A DNA stretch of 64,000 bases from Cytobacillus oceanisediminis 2691 (GCF_007678455.1 NZ_VEEP01000005.1:208631-272630), one strand, 5' to 3'; shown: positions 9,191 to 18,917, counted from the stretch's first letter. Notes: generated by a model from the letters alone, not told the origin. A program made the numbers and translations.

Positions 9191-9494
9191 TATGGGATTC
9201 TGAGGGAGAATCGCGAAAATATAATCCAATGACCAGGTGGAAATCTTGGTGAATAGCTAATCAACCGAGAAAATCAACGTGATTACAGTCAATCATAGCG
9301 TTTGAACTCTGCTAGCGATGGGATTCCGCGATCCAGCTAGGGATTCCCGCGAAACTTGATACTAATTCCGTGAAAATCCAGCATAATTCCGCGTACTGGA
9401 AAAAACAGCTCATTTTTTCCAGTTTCCAGGTCAACACCCGAGTGATTTTCCAATTACCAGGTCAACACCCGAGCAAAAAATTCCAGCTTTCGTT
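9191..9494. other. Intergenic region with short direct repeats and a hairpin
   Basis: There is no supported gene in this stretch between convergent pheT and rnhC. It holds two copies of CCAGGTCAACACCCGAG (9426 and 9457, 31 bp apart). ATTCCGCG-like words recur between 9320 and 9395. A hairpin, ACTGGAAAAA with TTTTTCCAGT (9395-9423), has T-rich sequence and could act as a terminator. Confidence 0.6.
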
Positions 9495-10424
9495 TTACAC
9501 CCGCGCAATCTTCTTCGCTTTTTCAGTATTAGCAAAATGAAGTTTGACGAACTCGGGCAGCACATCCACACCTTTTTCAAGAATCAGCCTGGCCGCTGCC
9601 TTATCAACTGCAGCGCCGGCGCCTTTTGGAATGGTGAAACCTGCGCGTTTACTAAGGTTTTCAAAATGTCGAACAAAAGCATAACGGGCAATCATCGATG
9701 CGGCTGCGACCCCTAGATGGATTCCTTCTGCCTTTGTGCTGAACAGGACATTTTCCCGGATGATTTGACGTTGGCCTTTCAAATGTGCAAAATAAATAGG
9801 TTCTTTAGCGAATTCATCAATCAGGATCGCTTCCGGTTTTTCTGGGGCGATTTTATCAAGAACATGGTTGATGGCCTGATTGTGCAGCAGGGCTTTCATC
9901 TTCCCTTGTGACATGCCCTTCATTTGCATCTGGTTGTATTTTTCATTATGTAAGGTCAGCAGGCTGTGAGGCAAAAAGGTGACTAGCTGTCTCGCAATCT
10001 CAATGATCTTATCGTCCTTGAGATTCTTGGAATCCTGGACTCCAAGCTCTTTCAGCACAGGTATATCCTGTCTCCTGACATAGGCGGCGACAACCGTGAT
10101 CGGACCGAAATAGTCGCCGGTGCCCACCTCATCCGAACCGATGATCGCCATTTCCCCGATATTTTTCGGCAAATGGGCTCCCGGTGCTGGCGCAGCACTT
10201 TTTTTAGCTGCAGGTGCTGATGCAGTGCCCCACTTTGCTGCTTCACTTTCTCCATCTTTCCCCTGGAATAAAACTTTTCCTGATTTATAGGCAGTGATCG
10301 CACAGGAAGGTGTTTTTGCGGCAAAAACACTGCCGGGCGGAAGTTTATCGATCAGGAACTTGCTGTAATATTCTTTCATCTTTCTGATTTCTTCCGGTTT
10401 TTTCTGAAGGACACTATTTCCCAT
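9495..10424 (-). CDS. rnhC: Ribonuclease HIII
   Basis: This 309-residue enzyme cuts the RNA strand of RNA-DNA hybrids such as R-loops and primers. An N-terminal TBP-like substrate-binding domain (about 1-70) and an Ala/Pro/Lys-rich linker (68-86) precede the RNase H fold. Catalytic residues are visible: D98 and E99 in GSDEVGTGDYFGP, D203 in LIDEF, and a Glu in KAEGIH in place of the final Asp, typical of HIII. The frame extends to ATG 10454, but AAGGAG sits nine bases before ATG 10424, so I prefer the shorter form. It is divergent from zapA. Confidence 0.95.
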   Translation of the reverse strand: MGNSVLQKKPEEIRKMKEYYSKFLIDKLPPGSVFAAKTPSCAITAYKSGKVLFQGKDGESEAAKWGTASAPAAKKSAAPAPGAHLPKNIGEMAIIGSDEVGTGDYFGPITVVAAYVRRQDIPVLKELGVQDSKNLKDDKIIEIARQLVTFLPHSLLTLHNEKYNQMQMKGMSQGKMKALLHNQAINHVLDKIAPEKPEAILIDEFAKEPIYFAHLKGQRQIIRENVLFSTKAEGIHLGVAAASMIARYAFVRHFENLSKRAGFTIPKGAGAAVDKAAARLILEKGVDVLPEFVKLHFANTEKAKKIARV

Positions 10425-10553
10425 GGCTCTACACTCCTTGTTAAAGTTAGACATTTTCTTCCAAAAACCATATCAATCTGACAGGCAACTACTTCCCAGC
10501 GTTTTACGTTCATGATATAGTATAGAATAGGATTCTTATGAATGGGGGCATAA

Positions 10554-10817
10554 ATGTTGTCAGACACAAAAAAAAATCGGTCGACTGTCGATATATATGG
10601 ACAGCAATATACAATAGTCGGCATAGAAAGCACCAGCCATATCCGGCTCATTGCCTCAATGGTAGATGATAAAATGCGGGAAATCGGTTCAGCGAATCCT
10701 TCACTTGATACTAGTAAATTAGCTGTGTTGACGGCTGTGAATGCTGTTAATGATTACATAAAAATGAAAGATCGTGTTGAATCGCTCGAAGCGGAAATTA
10801 AAAGGCTAAAGGACTGA
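10554..10817 (+). CDS. zapA: Cell division protein ZapA
   Basis: This 87-residue protein bundles FtsZ filaments and stabilises the Z-ring. The [13 protein letters not shown]-terminal beta segment and [19 protein letters not shown], followed by a short coiled coil (65-87), match the ZapA family. The start is ATG 10554 with a GGGGGC site. It lies seven bases upstream of cvpA and is probably cotranscribed with it. Confidence 0.93.
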   Translation: MLSDTKKNRSTVDIYGQQYTIVGIESTSHIRLIASMVDDKMREIGSANPSLDTSKLAVLTAVNAVNDYIKMKDRVESLEAEIKRLKD

Positions 10818-10824
10818 ATAATTC

Positions 10825-11367
10825 ATGCTTGATCTTGCTGTTTTGGCTATATTGGTCATGGGCTTCATTGTAGGACTGAAGAGGGGGTTCATCCTGCAAA
10901 CCATCCATTTGGCCGGTTTCATCGCAGCTTTCGTTGTTGCGTACCTATATTACGACCAGCTTGCTCCCAAGCTGACTCTATGGATTCCATATCCGAACCT
11001 CGGCAGCAATTCTACATTGAATCTCATATTTGAGAATGCCAATTTAGAAGATGCCTATTATCGGGCTATCGCGTTTGCGGCTATCTTTTTCGCGGTGAAA
11101 ATCCTGCTCCAGATTATCGGATCCATGCTTGATTTTGTGGCACACCTGCCAATCCTGAAGCAGTTGAATGTCTGGGCAGGAGGGTTTCTAGGTTTTATCG
11201 AAGTTTACCTGCTGCTGTTCATCGTTCTTTACATTGCAGCCCTGCTGCCAATCCAGGCGATCCAGGGACCATTGAACGATTCAATTCTAGCCGAAAACAT
11301 CATAAAAAATACGCCGGTATTCTCTCAGCAAATCAAGCAACTCTGGATTGAATACATGGCTGCATAA
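10825..11367 (+). CDS. CvpA family membrane protein
   Basis: This 180-residue protein has four predicted transmembrane helices (about 4-22, 28-46, 72-95, 113-135). The early motif LDLAVLAILVMGFIVGLKRGFI is typical of CvpA/YshB. The family was named for colicin V production in E. coli; in Bacillaceae its role is not well defined. It follows zapA as in B. subtilis yshA-yshB. A terminator follows immediately. Confidence 0.88.
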   Translation: MLDLAVLAILVMGFIVGLKRGFILQTIHLAGFIAAFVVAYLYYDQLAPKLTLWIPYPNLGSNSTLNLIFENANLEDAYYRAIAFAAIFFAVKILLQIIGSMLDFVAHLPILKQLNVWAGGFLGFIEVYLLLFIVLYIAALLPIQAIQGPLNDSILAENIIKNTPVFSQQIKQLWIEYMAA

Positions 11368-11394
11368 CTTCTCTATTGCGGAGAAGTTTTTTTT
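11367..11394 (+). terminator. Terminator of zapA-cvpA
   Basis: ACTTCTC pairs with GAGAAGT over a TATTGCG loop and is followed by eight Ts. Confidence 0.9.
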
Positions 11395-11514
11395 ATCGTG
11401 CCGAAAAGTTTTCATTTAATTTCACAGTGGGGCTTGTTTTCTATAAAATAGAAGACAATGACCAAGTCCGGGTTATAAAAAACGGTCGAGAAATCGAAAA
11501 GGCAGGTGGAGTTC

Positions 11515-13236
11515 ATGTCTGTTAATAAAAAGGATATCGTGCAATTACTTGAAACTATTGCTATATATATGGAATTAAAAGGTGAAAACCCATTTAAAGT
11601 ATCCGCGTTCCGAAAAGCTGCGGCAGCTCTGGAGGGTGATGAACGGAGCATGTCGGAAATAGGCGATCTGACTGAACTCAAAGGAATTGGCAAAGGCACT
11701 GCAGGAGTCATCCAGGAGTTCATGGAAACAGGTCAGTCGACCGAGCTGAAAGAATTACAGGAAGAGGTACCGAGCGGTCTCATTCCGTTGCTGCAGCTGC
11801 CTGGAATGGGCGGCAAAAAAATCGCCAAGCTGTATAAAGAACTGGGTGTGGAGAGTATCCATGACCTGGAGGAAGCTGCGAAGGCGGGGAAAATCCAGGA
11901 CCTCGCAGGATTTGGCAAAAAATCAGAAGAAAAGATTCTCGCTGCGGTTGAAAATTTTGGTACGAGACCGGAAAGGCTTCCGCTTGCCTATATGCTTCCG
12001 GTTGCTGAATTAATTGAATCGTATCTTCAAAAGATAAAAGATATCGAACAATTTTCAAGAGCGGGCAGCTTGCGGAGGATGAGAGAGACAATAAAGGACC
12101 TGGATTTTATCATCGCTTCCACTGATCCGTCTGCTGTTAAGGACGAGCTGGTCAGGCTTCCAAAAATCAAAGAAATCATTGCTGCAGGCGATACGAAGGT
12201 TTCTGTTACCCTTGGGCTTGATTATGATGTCAATGTGGATTTCCGTCTTGTTGATCCTGAGGAATTCGCGACAGCCCTCCACCATTTTACCGGCTCAAAG
12301 GACCACAATGTGAGAATGCGGCAGCTGGCGAAGGAAAAAGGAGAGAAAATCAGCGAATATGGTGTGGAGAACGTAGAGACGGGGGAAGTCACCACATTCA
12401 AGTCAGAAGAGGAATTTTATCAATATTTTGGACTTCCTTTCGTTCCGCCAGAATTGCGGGAGGACGGCTCGGAAGTTGAGTTATACAAAAAAGATCTGGA
12501 ACTCATTACACTTGATGCCATCAATGGGGATCTTCATATGCACTCAACATGGAGCGATGGCGGCCATTCAATTGAAGAAATGGCGATGGAATGTATTGCG
12601 AGAGGATATAAATACATGGCCATCACCGACCATTCACAGTATCTGAAGGTAGCGAACGGCTTGACGCCCGAACGCTTAAGGAAGCAAATGGAAGAAGTGA
12701 AAGAACTGAATAAGAAATTCGATGACTTCACGATTTTGACGGGAATTGAAATGGATATTTTGCCGGATGGAACACTGGATTTCGAGGATGAACTGCTTGC
12801 TGACCTGGATTTGGTTATCGCATCGATCCATTCCTCTTTTTCACAGCCTGTAGAAAAAATCATGAATCGGCTGAAGACTGCTTTAGAGAATGCACATGTT
12901 GATATCATCGCCCATCCAACTGGACGGCTGATTGGCCGCAGGGAGGGGTATTCTGTTGATATCGATATGCTGATCAAACTCGCGAAGGAAACGAATACGG
13001 CGCTTGAACTGAACGCCAATCCTAACAGGCTTGATCTTGCGGCGGAGTACCTAAAAAAAGCGCAGGATGAAGGCGTTAAAATCGTCATCAATACGGACGC
13101 GCATAAAGTGGACACGCTGGAACACATGGAAATTGGCGTAACGGCCGCCAGAAAGGGATGGATCAAGAAATCATCTGTCCTGAATGCTTTGGACTTGAAA
13201 GGTTTGCTAGATTTCCTGCACGGCCGGGATCAATAA
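11515..13236 (+). CDS. polX: DNA polymerase/3'-5' exonuclease PolX
   Basis: This 573-residue family X polymerase fills short gaps during base excision repair. Its order is an N-terminal 8-kDa helix-hairpin-helix domain (ELKGIGKGTAGVI near 48-60; LPGMGGKKIAKLY near 97-109), the polymerase palm with the Asp pair in DLDFII, then a C-terminal PHP exonuclease domain (from about 340). The PHP metal motifs are DLHMHSTWSDG, ITDHSQYL, GIEMDI, IHSSFS, IAHPTGR and INTDAHK. The frame reaches GTG 11506, but AGGTGGAG before ATG 11515 fits better. It lies upstream of mutSB, as in B. subtilis. Confidence 0.95.
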   Translation: MSVNKKDIVQLLETIAIYMELKGENPFKVSAFRKAAAALEGDERSMSEIGDLTELKGIGKGTAGVIQEFMETGQSTELKELQEEVPSGLIPLLQLPGMGGKKIAKLYKELGVESIHDLEEAAKAGKIQDLAGFGKKSEEKILAAVENFGTRPERLPLAYMLPVAELIESYLQKIKDIEQFSRAGSLRRMRETIKDLDFIIASTDPSAVKDELVRLPKIKEIIAAGDTKVSVTLGLDYDVNVDFRLVDPEEFATALHHFTGSKDHNVRMRQLAKEKGEKISEYGVENVETGEVTTFKSEEEFYQYFGLPFVPPELREDGSEVELYKKDLELITLDAINGDLHMHSTWSDGGHSIEEMAMECIARGYKYMAITDHSQYLKVANGLTPERLRKQMEEVKELNKKFDDFTILTGIEMDILPDGTLDFEDELLADLDLVIASIHSSFSQPVEKIMNRLKTALENAHVDIIAHPTGRLIGRREGYSVDIDMLIKLAKETNTALELNANPNRLDLAAEYLKKAQDEGVKIVINTDAHKVDTLEHMEIGVTAARKGWIKKSSVLNALDLKGLLDFLHGRDQ

Positions 13237-13257
13237 GGGAATTTTAATTCTTTTGTA

Positions 13258-13640
13258 GAAATGTCTAGCTTCAGCGCATAGCCCCTCGAGACGCTTGTCT
13301 AGCTGCGGCTCCTAACTCCTCGAGACGTTTCGGTCCTGCCAATGAAGTCAAAGAACGACTTCACTGGCAGGCCCTCCAACGCTTGTCGGAGTTGGGCAGT
13401 CGCCTCCGCTTTTCGAATTGTCTAGTGTCGCCTCCTAGAAACTCCGAAACTTCAACTCCGCCGGCAGAAGCAAAAGCGCTTCTTTGTCGGAGTCTCCAGT
13501 TTCTGCGTTTCTGGTCAGTCGGCTATACTTTTCGATTTCGGTCCTGGCAATGAAGTCAAAGAGCGACTTCACTTCCAGGACCTCCAGCGCTTGTCGGGGC
13601 TGACCAAAGCGCTTAAGCTTTGCTAATAACCTTCGCTTAG
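13258..13640. repeat. Dispersed intergenic repeat, composite copy
   Basis: The sequence runs from TGTCTAGCTTCAGCGC to CCCCGACAAGCGCT-like sequence (read as its complement) and matches the 61373-61615 element in reverse orientation over nearly its full length. This copy is longer because the block TCGGTCCTG..CAATGAAGTCAAAGA is present twice (near 13331 and 13540). That block folds into a hairpin with GACTTCACT..CAGG. It fills the polX-mutSB gap. No protein is encoded. Confidence 0.8.
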
Positions 13641-13659
13641 GAAGAAGGAGGAAATTTTT

Positions 13660-16014
13660 GTGCAGCAACGAGTTTTGAAAACATTGGAATTTGATAAAAT
13701 CAGGAGCCAGCTGGTAGAACATACATCATCCTCATTGGGGCGGGAAAAGGCAGTAGCCCTGTTGCCTTCGGTCGATTTTGACGAGGTTTCCCGTTTGCAG
13801 GAGGAAACAGATGAAGCAGCAAAGGTTCTAAGGCTAAAAGGGAATATACCGTTAGGCGGCATTCACGACATCAGGCCACATGTGAAAAGATCGCAGATTG
13901 GCGGGACGCTCAGTCCCCTTGAGCTGGTGCAGGTGGCAAGCACGGTGCATGCCAGCAGACAGATGAAGCGTTTCGTCGAAGATCTTCAGGAAGTGACCGA
14001 AGTGCCGATTTTGCTGAGCTACACTGAAGGCATCATCGTACTGGCGAACCTGGAGGAGTCGATCAGGAATGCAATCGATGAAGGCGGCGAAGTTCTTGAT
14101 GGCGCGAGTGAAGCACTTAGGTCGCTCCGTCAGCAAATGCGGACAAGAGAATCAAGGGTACGGGAGAAACTGGAGAGCATGATCCGCTCATCAAGTGCTT
14201 CAAAAATGCTCTCTGATGCCATCATCACCATCAGAAATGATCGATTCGTCATTCCGGTCAAGCAGGAATACCGATCCCATTACGGCGGCATTATCCATGA
14301 CCAGAGTTCTTCTGGCCAGACGCTGTTCATCGAACCACAATCGGTTGTCCAGCTGAATAATGAGCTGCAGAACATCCGGGTAAAAGAACAGCAGGAAATT
14401 GAACGGATTTTGTCTGAGCTTTCAGCCCTGACCGCTGAGCATCATGATGAGCTCCTGGAGATCGTGGTCATCATGGCCGAGCTTGATTTCATGTTTGCGA
14501 AGGCCCGATACGGAAGCAAGATCAAGGGTTCGAAGCCAATCGTCAATGACGAAGGCCGAATCAATCTTTTTCAGGCAAGGCACCCATTGATTTCAATAGA
14601 CGAAGTTGTCCCGAACAGCATCACTTTAGGAAGTGACTATACGACGATTGTCATCACCGGCCCAAATACCGGGGGTAAAACTGTTACATTGAAGACAGTC
14701 GGCCTTTGTACACTCATGGCCCAGGCCGGATTGCAAATCCCTGCGCTTGATGGGTCGGAAATCGCTGTATTTGGTTCAGTATACGCGGATATCGGGGATG
14801 AACAATCAATTGAGCAAAGCTTAAGTACCTTTTCGTCCCATATGGTCAATATCGTGGAAATCCTAAATAAGGTGGACTATAACAGTCTTGTGCTTTTCGA
14901 TGAACTTGGAGCCGGAACCGACCCGCAGGAAGGTGCTGCCCTTGCAATATCAATCCTCGATGAAGTATACAAGTGCGGAGCAAGAGTCATTGCGACAACC
15001 CATTATCCAGAGCTGAAGGCATATGGCTATAATCGCGAGGGTGTCATCAATGCCAGCGTAGAGTTCGATGTCGAAACACTGAGCCCGACTTATAAACTCC
15101 TGATTGGTGTACCGGGACGAAGCAATGCCTTCGAGATTTCAAAGAGACTGGGACTGAAGGATTCTGTCATCGAAACAGCAAGGTCTTATATCAGCGCTGA
15201 CAGCAATGAGGTTGAAAATATGATTGCTTCCCTGGAATCCAGCCGCAAGCAGGCGGAAAAGGACAGGGATGAGGCCCACCAGCTTCTGAAGGATGCCGAA
15301 AACCTTCATAGAGACATGCAGAAGCAGATGGCTGAATATTATCAGAAAAAAGAGGAACTTGCTGATAAAGCAAAAGTCAAAGCGGCATCCATCGTGGAAA
15401 AAGCAAAGGATGAAGCAGAAGAAGTCATTCGTGAGCTCCGGAAGCTGAGACTGGAAAAAGGGGCTGAAATCAAAGAGCATGAATTGATTGATGCCAAAAG
15501 GCGCCTAAGTGAGGCAACACCAGAGCTAAGCCAGGTAAAGAATGCTGGCAAAGCGAAGTCTGCCCGCCATGAATTCAAGCCTGGGGATGAGGTCAATGTT
15601 CTGACCTTTGGCCAAAAAGGGCACCTGGTGGACCGCGTAAATGATAAAGAATGGCAAGTACAGATTGGCATTCTTAAAATGAAAGTGAAAGAGTCTGATA
15701 TGGAATATATCAATACGCCTAAGCCGGTGGAAACTAGACCGGTTGCCACCGTGAAAGGGAAGGACTTCCATGTAGGCCTTGAGCTTGACCTAAGAGGAGA
15801 GCGCTATGAAGATGCGCTTATGAGAGTCGAGAAATATATTGATGATGCCCTGCTTGCCGGCTACCCGCGCGTTAACATCATCCACGGAAAAGGAACAGGA
15901 GCCTTAAGGCAGGGAGTCCAGGAATATCTGCGCAACCATCGCTCCGTCAAGAAAATCCGCTTCGGAGACGCTGGAGAAGGCGGAACAGGTGTAACGGTAG
16001 TGGAATTCAAATAA
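13660..16014 (+). CDS. mutSB: Endonuclease MutS2
   Basis: This 784-residue ATPase is related to MutS but lacks the mismatch-recognition domain. It is linked to suppression of homologous recombination and, in B. subtilis, to rescue of collided ribosomes. There is a core/lever region (1-300), then the ATPase with Walker A GPNTGGKT (334-341) and Walker [15 protein letters not shown] coiled coil follows (about 515-640), a KOW-like segment ([16 protein letters not shown]), and a C-terminal Smr nuclease domain (about 705-784, [23 protein letters not shown]). The start is GTG 13660 after AGGAGG. Confidence 0.95.
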   Translation: MQQRVLKTLEFDKIRSQLVEHTSSSLGREKAVALLPSVDFDEVSRLQEETDEAAKVLRLKGNIPLGGIHDIRPHVKRSQIGGTLSPLELVQVASTVHASRQMKRFVEDLQEVTEVPILLSYTEGIIVLANLEESIRNAIDEGGEVLDGASEALRSLRQQMRTRESRVREKLESMIRSSSASKMLSDAIITIRNDRFVIPVKQEYRSHYGGIIHDQSSSGQTLFIEPQSVVQLNNELQNIRVKEQQEIERILSELSALTAEHHDELLEIVVIMAELDFMFAKARYGSKIKGSKPIVNDEGRINLFQARHPLISIDEVVPNSITLGSDYTTIVITGPNTGGKTVTLKTVGLCTLMAQAGLQIPALDGSEIAVFGSVYADIGDEQSIEQSLSTFSSHMVNIVEILNKVDYNSLVLFDELGAGTDPQEGAALAISILDEVYKCGARVIATTHYPELKAYGYNREGVINASVEFDVETLSPTYKLLIGVPGRSNAFEISKRLGLKDSVIETARSYISADSNEVENMIASLESSRKQAEKDRDEAHQLLKDAENLHRDMQKQMAEYYQKKEELADKAKVKAASIVEKAKDEAEEVIRELRKLRLEKGAEIKEHELIDAKRRLSEATPELSQVKNAGKAKSARHEFKPGDEVNVLTFGQKGHLVDRVNDKEWQVQIGILKMKVKESDMEYINTPKPVETRPVATVKGKDFHVGLELDLRGERYEDALMRVEKYIDDALLAGYPRVNIIHGKGTGALRQGVQEYLRNHRSVKKIRFGDAGEGGTGVTVVEFK

Positions 16015-16033
16015 TGACACGATAAAGAAATGG

Positions 16034-16330
16034 CTCTGTTAAAGCCCAATGTTGATTTTGCACCTGTTGATTGTAGTGGAAGGCGCGTAGACTCCTCCGA
16101 AAATGCTAACGCATTTCCATCGTGCGTGGGCAGATTCGAGGAAGCTGTTCAGTGTCCTGCGGGCGCAGCTGGTCAGGTGAGACCCCGCAGGAGCAAAGCG
16201 ACGAGGAGGCTCAGCGCCAGCCAAGAAGAATTTGGTCTTTGAAAAAGCTGGCACTTGAGCTTTTTCATAATTCTTCCCCCGCGGAAAGCGAAGCGCCTGG
16301 AACGAAAATCAACAGTCTTGTTTAACAGAG
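16034..16330. mobile_element. MITE-like element with terminal inverted repeats
   Basis: The ends are CTCTGTTAAA (16034) and TTTAACAGAG (16321-16330). The inverted match extends inward, with GTTGATTTT facing AAAATCAAC, about 26 bp with mismatches. The inside is GC-rich and palindromic (CCTGCGGG..CCCGCAGG near 16155-16190) and has no credible gene. The size (297 bp) and shape suggest a non-autonomous transposable element. I see no clear target-site duplication. It lies between mutSB and the DUF350 gene. Confidence 0.75.
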
Positions 16331-16402
16331 AAAAAAATATTAATCCACTCCAGAAACCATTATAATAGGCTTAGGGGTAAAATATATTCAGGGAGATTGG
16401 AC

Positions 16403-16807
16403 ATGAAGCATTTCTGGGAAAATGAATATGTAGTGACAGCAGGTTATTACAGTGTGGCGATTCTCTGCATGGTTGTATTCCTGGCTGTCTTTGAATTGGT
16501 CACTAAATACCGGAACTGGGATGAAATCAAAAAGGGGAATATTTCAGTCGCGATGGCAACCGGAGGGAAAATCTTCGGTGTAGCCAATATCTTCCGCCAT
16601 TCTATCAACCAGCATGATTCACTTCTCACGATGGTTGGCTGGGGAGTTTTCGGCTTCTTGCTGCTTTTGATTGGATACTTTATTTTTGAATTCCTGACAC
16701 CGAAGTTCAACATCGATATAGAAATAGAAAATGACAACCGTGCAGTTGGCCTGATTTCCATGGTCATCTCTATCGGCCTGTCGTATATCATCGGGGCGGG
16801 AATTTAA
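16403..16807 (+). CDS. yshE: DUF350 family membrane protein
   Basis: This 134-residue protein has four predicted transmembrane helices (about 14-36, 52-66, 73-96, 112-132). A GNISVAMATGGKIFGVANIFRHS segment between helices one and two is typical of DUF350 (YjfL family). The function is unknown. The frame reaches TTG 16397, but GGGAGA six bases before ATG 16403 favours the latter. Its order after mutSB and before lcfA matches B. subtilis yshE. A very short membrane peptide ORF follows 18 bp downstream. Confidence 0.85.
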   Translation: MKHFWENEYVVTAGYYSVAILCMVVFLAVFELVTKYRNWDEIKKGNISVAMATGGKIFGVANIFRHSINQHDSLLTMVGWGVFGFLLLLIGYFIFEFLTPKFNIDIEIENDNRAVGLISMVISIGLSYIIGAGI

Positions 16808-16825
16808 TCAGGAGGATCAGAACAG

Positions 16826-16909
16826 ATGGAAAAACTGGCAAAAATCTTGCTGATCCTATGCGGAGTCTTTCTGTTGGTCGGCATCATCTATATGATGTTT
16901 TTTGCATAA
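16826..16909 (+). CDS. 27-residue single-helix membrane peptide
   Basis: A short frame opens at ATG 16826 with a textbook GGAGG at 16811-16815. It reads MEKLAKILLILCGVFLLVGI followed by IYMMFFA, so it is almost entirely one transmembrane helix with a charged N-terminus. It lies between the DUF350 gene and a strong terminator, so it is very likely on the same transcript. Small hydrophobic peptides of this kind often bind membrane proteins; the DUF350 protein is the obvious candidate partner, but this is inference. Confidence 0.65.
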   Translation: MEKLAKILLILCGVFLLVGIIYMMFFA

Positions 16910-16917
16910 AACTGTAG

Positions 16918-16945
16918 AAAACCGCCTTTTATGGCGGTTTTTTTA
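16918..16945 (+). terminator. Terminator after DUF350 gene and small peptide
   Basis: AAAACCGCC pairs with GGCGGTTTT over a TTTTAT loop, followed by a T run. Confidence 0.93.
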
Positions 16946-17017
16946 ATGGGCAAAATGAACGCTATCTGATTATTTTTTGGGTGTTTGTCCCTATTATCCT
17001 ACAAAAAACTATTCTAA

Positions 17018-17046
17018 TTGTCATAAAAAGACCATTATATTATAAT
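17018..17046 (+). promoter_or_regulatory. Promoter of lcfA operon
   Basis: TTGTCA (17018) and TATAAT (17041) are separated by 17 bp, 44 bp before lcfA. I see no FadR-type operator here. Confidence 0.75.
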
Positions 17047-17090
17047 GGGAGATAGAATTTTCAAAAAATTTTAAATAAGGAGGCGTCAAG

Positions 17091-18794
17091 ATGGAAGTAG
17101 AAAAGCCGTGGCTGTCGCAATACCCTCCGGAAATCCCTGCTCATTTGGATCTCCAAAAAGCAACTGTCCAGGATTACCTTAAGCAAACTGCTGAGAAGTA
17201 CCCCGAGAAGGTTGCCATCCATTTCATGGGCAAAGAACTGACGTATAAGCAAGTCTACAACTATGCGAAGAAACTGGCTGCCTATTTACAAGACTTAGGA
17301 ATTGAAAAAGGGGACAGAGTCGCGATCATGCTCCCAAATACTCCTCAGTCAATCATCAGTTACTATGCAATCCTGATGGCCGGCGGAATCGTTGTCCAAA
17401 CAAATCCGCTGTATATGGAAAGAGAGCTTGAGTACCAGATGAAAGATTCCGGTGCCAAAGCAATTATCACCCTGGATATTTTATTCCCTAGGGTGTCAAA
17501 GGTCATTGCCAATACGGATTTAGAGAATGTAATTGTAACCGCTATCAAGGATTATCTTCCATTCCCAAAGAATCTTGTCTACCCTTACATCCAGAAAAAA
17601 CAGTATGGTATTATCGTGAACGTGAAGCATGAAGGCCAGAATCATCTTTTTACCGAGATTATGAAAAAGCCTGCGGGCAAAATTAAGGAATACGAGCTTG
17701 ACTTTGAAGAAGACTTGGCTTTATTGCAATATACAGGCGGAACAACCGGATTTCCGAAAGGGGTCATGCTGACGCATAAAAACCTGATAGCAAATGCGGC
17801 AATGAGCAATGCCTGGCTGTATAAATGTAAAGAGGGGCAAGAAACCGTCCTGGGGATCCTTCCGTTTTTCCATGTGTATGGGATGACAGCTGTTTTGATT
17901 TTGTCTGTCATGCAGGGACAAAAAATGGTGCTTTTGCCGAAATTCGACGCTGAAACGACGTTAAAGACGATTCAAAAACAAAAGCCGACACTTTTTCCTG
18001 GCGCGCCAACCATTTACATTGGGTTGTTGAATCATCCTGATATTAAGAAATATGATTTGTCCTCGATTGATTCCTGTATCAGCGGCTCTGCGCCACTGCC
18101 TGTGGAGGTCCAGGAAAGATTCGAGGAAGTAACAGGCGGGAAGCTCGTTGAAGGATATGGCCTGACTGAATCGTCACCGGTTACTCATGCTAACTTCCTG
18201 TGGGATAAAAAGCGTGTGAAAGGAAGTATAGGCGTCCCGTGGCCGGATACAGATGCCGCTATATTCTCTATGGAGACTGGCGAGCCGCTGCCGCCTGGTG
18301 AAATCGGCGAATTAGCTGTAAAAGGTCCGCAGGTGATGAAGGGTTACTGGAACAGGCCTGAAGAAACAGAGCAGGTCCTAAAGGATGGCTGGCTGCTGAC
18401 TGGCGACCTTGGCTATATGGATGACGAAGGTTATTTTTATATCGTCGATCGGAAGAAGGACATGATCATTGCCGGAGGCTTCAATATCTATCCGCGTGAA
18501 ATCGAGGAAGTCCTCTACGAGCATCCTGCGGTCCAGGAGGTTGTAGCGGCTGGTATACCAGATCCTTACAGAGGAGAAACGGTAAAAGTCTATATTGTGC
18601 TGAAGGAAGGTGCAGAGGCGACCGAGGAAGAACTCAACGAGTATTCACGCAAGCATCTGGCGGCCTATAAGGTACCAAGACTTTATGAATTCAGAAAAGA
18701 ATTGCCGAAAACAGCAGTGGGCAAGATTCTCAGAAGAGCACTTGTAGACGAAGAAAAAGCAAAAAGTTTAGAAGATCAGCAAAAGCGAGCTTAA
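17091..18794 (+). CDS. lcfA: Long-chain fatty acid-CoA ligase
   Basis: This 567-residue adenylate-forming enzyme activates long-chain fatty acids with ATP and CoA for beta-oxidation. Visible signatures are the P-loop-like YTGGTTGFPKGVMLTHKNL (from about 214), GYGLTESSP, the hinge region IVDRKKDMIIAGGFNIYP (about 451-466) and the C-terminal catalytic Lys in PKTAVGKILRR. The start is ATG 17091 after AGGAGG. It is the first gene of the lcfA-fadR-fadB-etfB-etfA cluster found in B. subtilis. A weak hairpin lies between it and fadR. Confidence 0.95.
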   Translation: MEVEKPWLSQYPPEIPAHLDLQKATVQDYLKQTAEKYPEKVAIHFMGKELTYKQVYNYAKKLAAYLQDLGIEKGDRVAIMLPNTPQSIISYYAILMAGGIVVQTNPLYMERELEYQMKDSGAKAIITLDILFPRVSKVIANTDLENVIVTAIKDYLPFPKNLVYPYIQKKQYGIIVNVKHEGQNHLFTEIMKKPAGKIKEYELDFEEDLALLQYTGGTTGFPKGVMLTHKNLIANAAMSNAWLYKCKEGQETVLGILPFFHVYGMTAVLILSVMQGQKMVLLPKFDAETTLKTIQKQKPTLFPGAPTIYIGLLNHPDIKKYDLSSIDSCISGSAPLPVEVQERFEEVTGGKLVEGYGLTESSPVTHANFLWDKKRVKGSIGVPWPDTDAAIFSMETGEPLPPGEIGELAVKGPQVMKGYWNRPEETEQVLKDGWLLTGDLGYMDDEGYFYIVDRKKDMIIAGGFNIYPREIEEVLYEHPAVQEVVAAGIPDPYRGETVKVYIVLKEGAEATEEELNEYSRKHLAAYKVPRLYEFRKELPKTAVGKILRRALVDEEKAKSLEDQQKRA

Positions 18795-18799
18795 CACTA

Positions 18800-18829
18800 A
18801 AAGCCGGCTTAATCGGCTCTTTCTTTTTG
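18800..18829 (+). terminator. Terminator between lcfA and fadR
   Basis: AAAGCCG pairs with CGGCTCTTT across GCTTAAT and is followed by CTTTTT. Since fadR has its own promoter, this probably partly separates lcfA from the rest. Confidence 0.6.
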
Positions 18830-18863
18830 ACAAAGAAAGCTTGTCCAATTGAAACACATTTCC

Positions 18864-18917
18864 TTGACAGAAATGTGAGTGAATACTATTATAAAAATAT
18901 GAATGACGATTCATTCA
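18864..18917 (+). promoter_or_regulatory. fadR promoter with overlapping FadR operator
   Basis: TTGACA (18864) and TATTAT (18887) are 17 bp apart. Seven bases downstream lies TGAATGACGATTCATTCA (18900-18917), with arms TGAATGA and TCATTCA. This agrees at 17 of 18 positions with the B. subtilis FadR box as I recall it (TGAATGAMTANTMATTCA). Binding at the start point should block transcription until long-chain acyl-CoA releases FadR, giving autoregulation of fadR-fadB. Confidence 0.85.

Noticed and set aside
16030..16325. Short genes inside the MITE-like element
   Set aside because: Frames are present on both strands because the element is GC-rich and palindromic; none has a plausible start signal.
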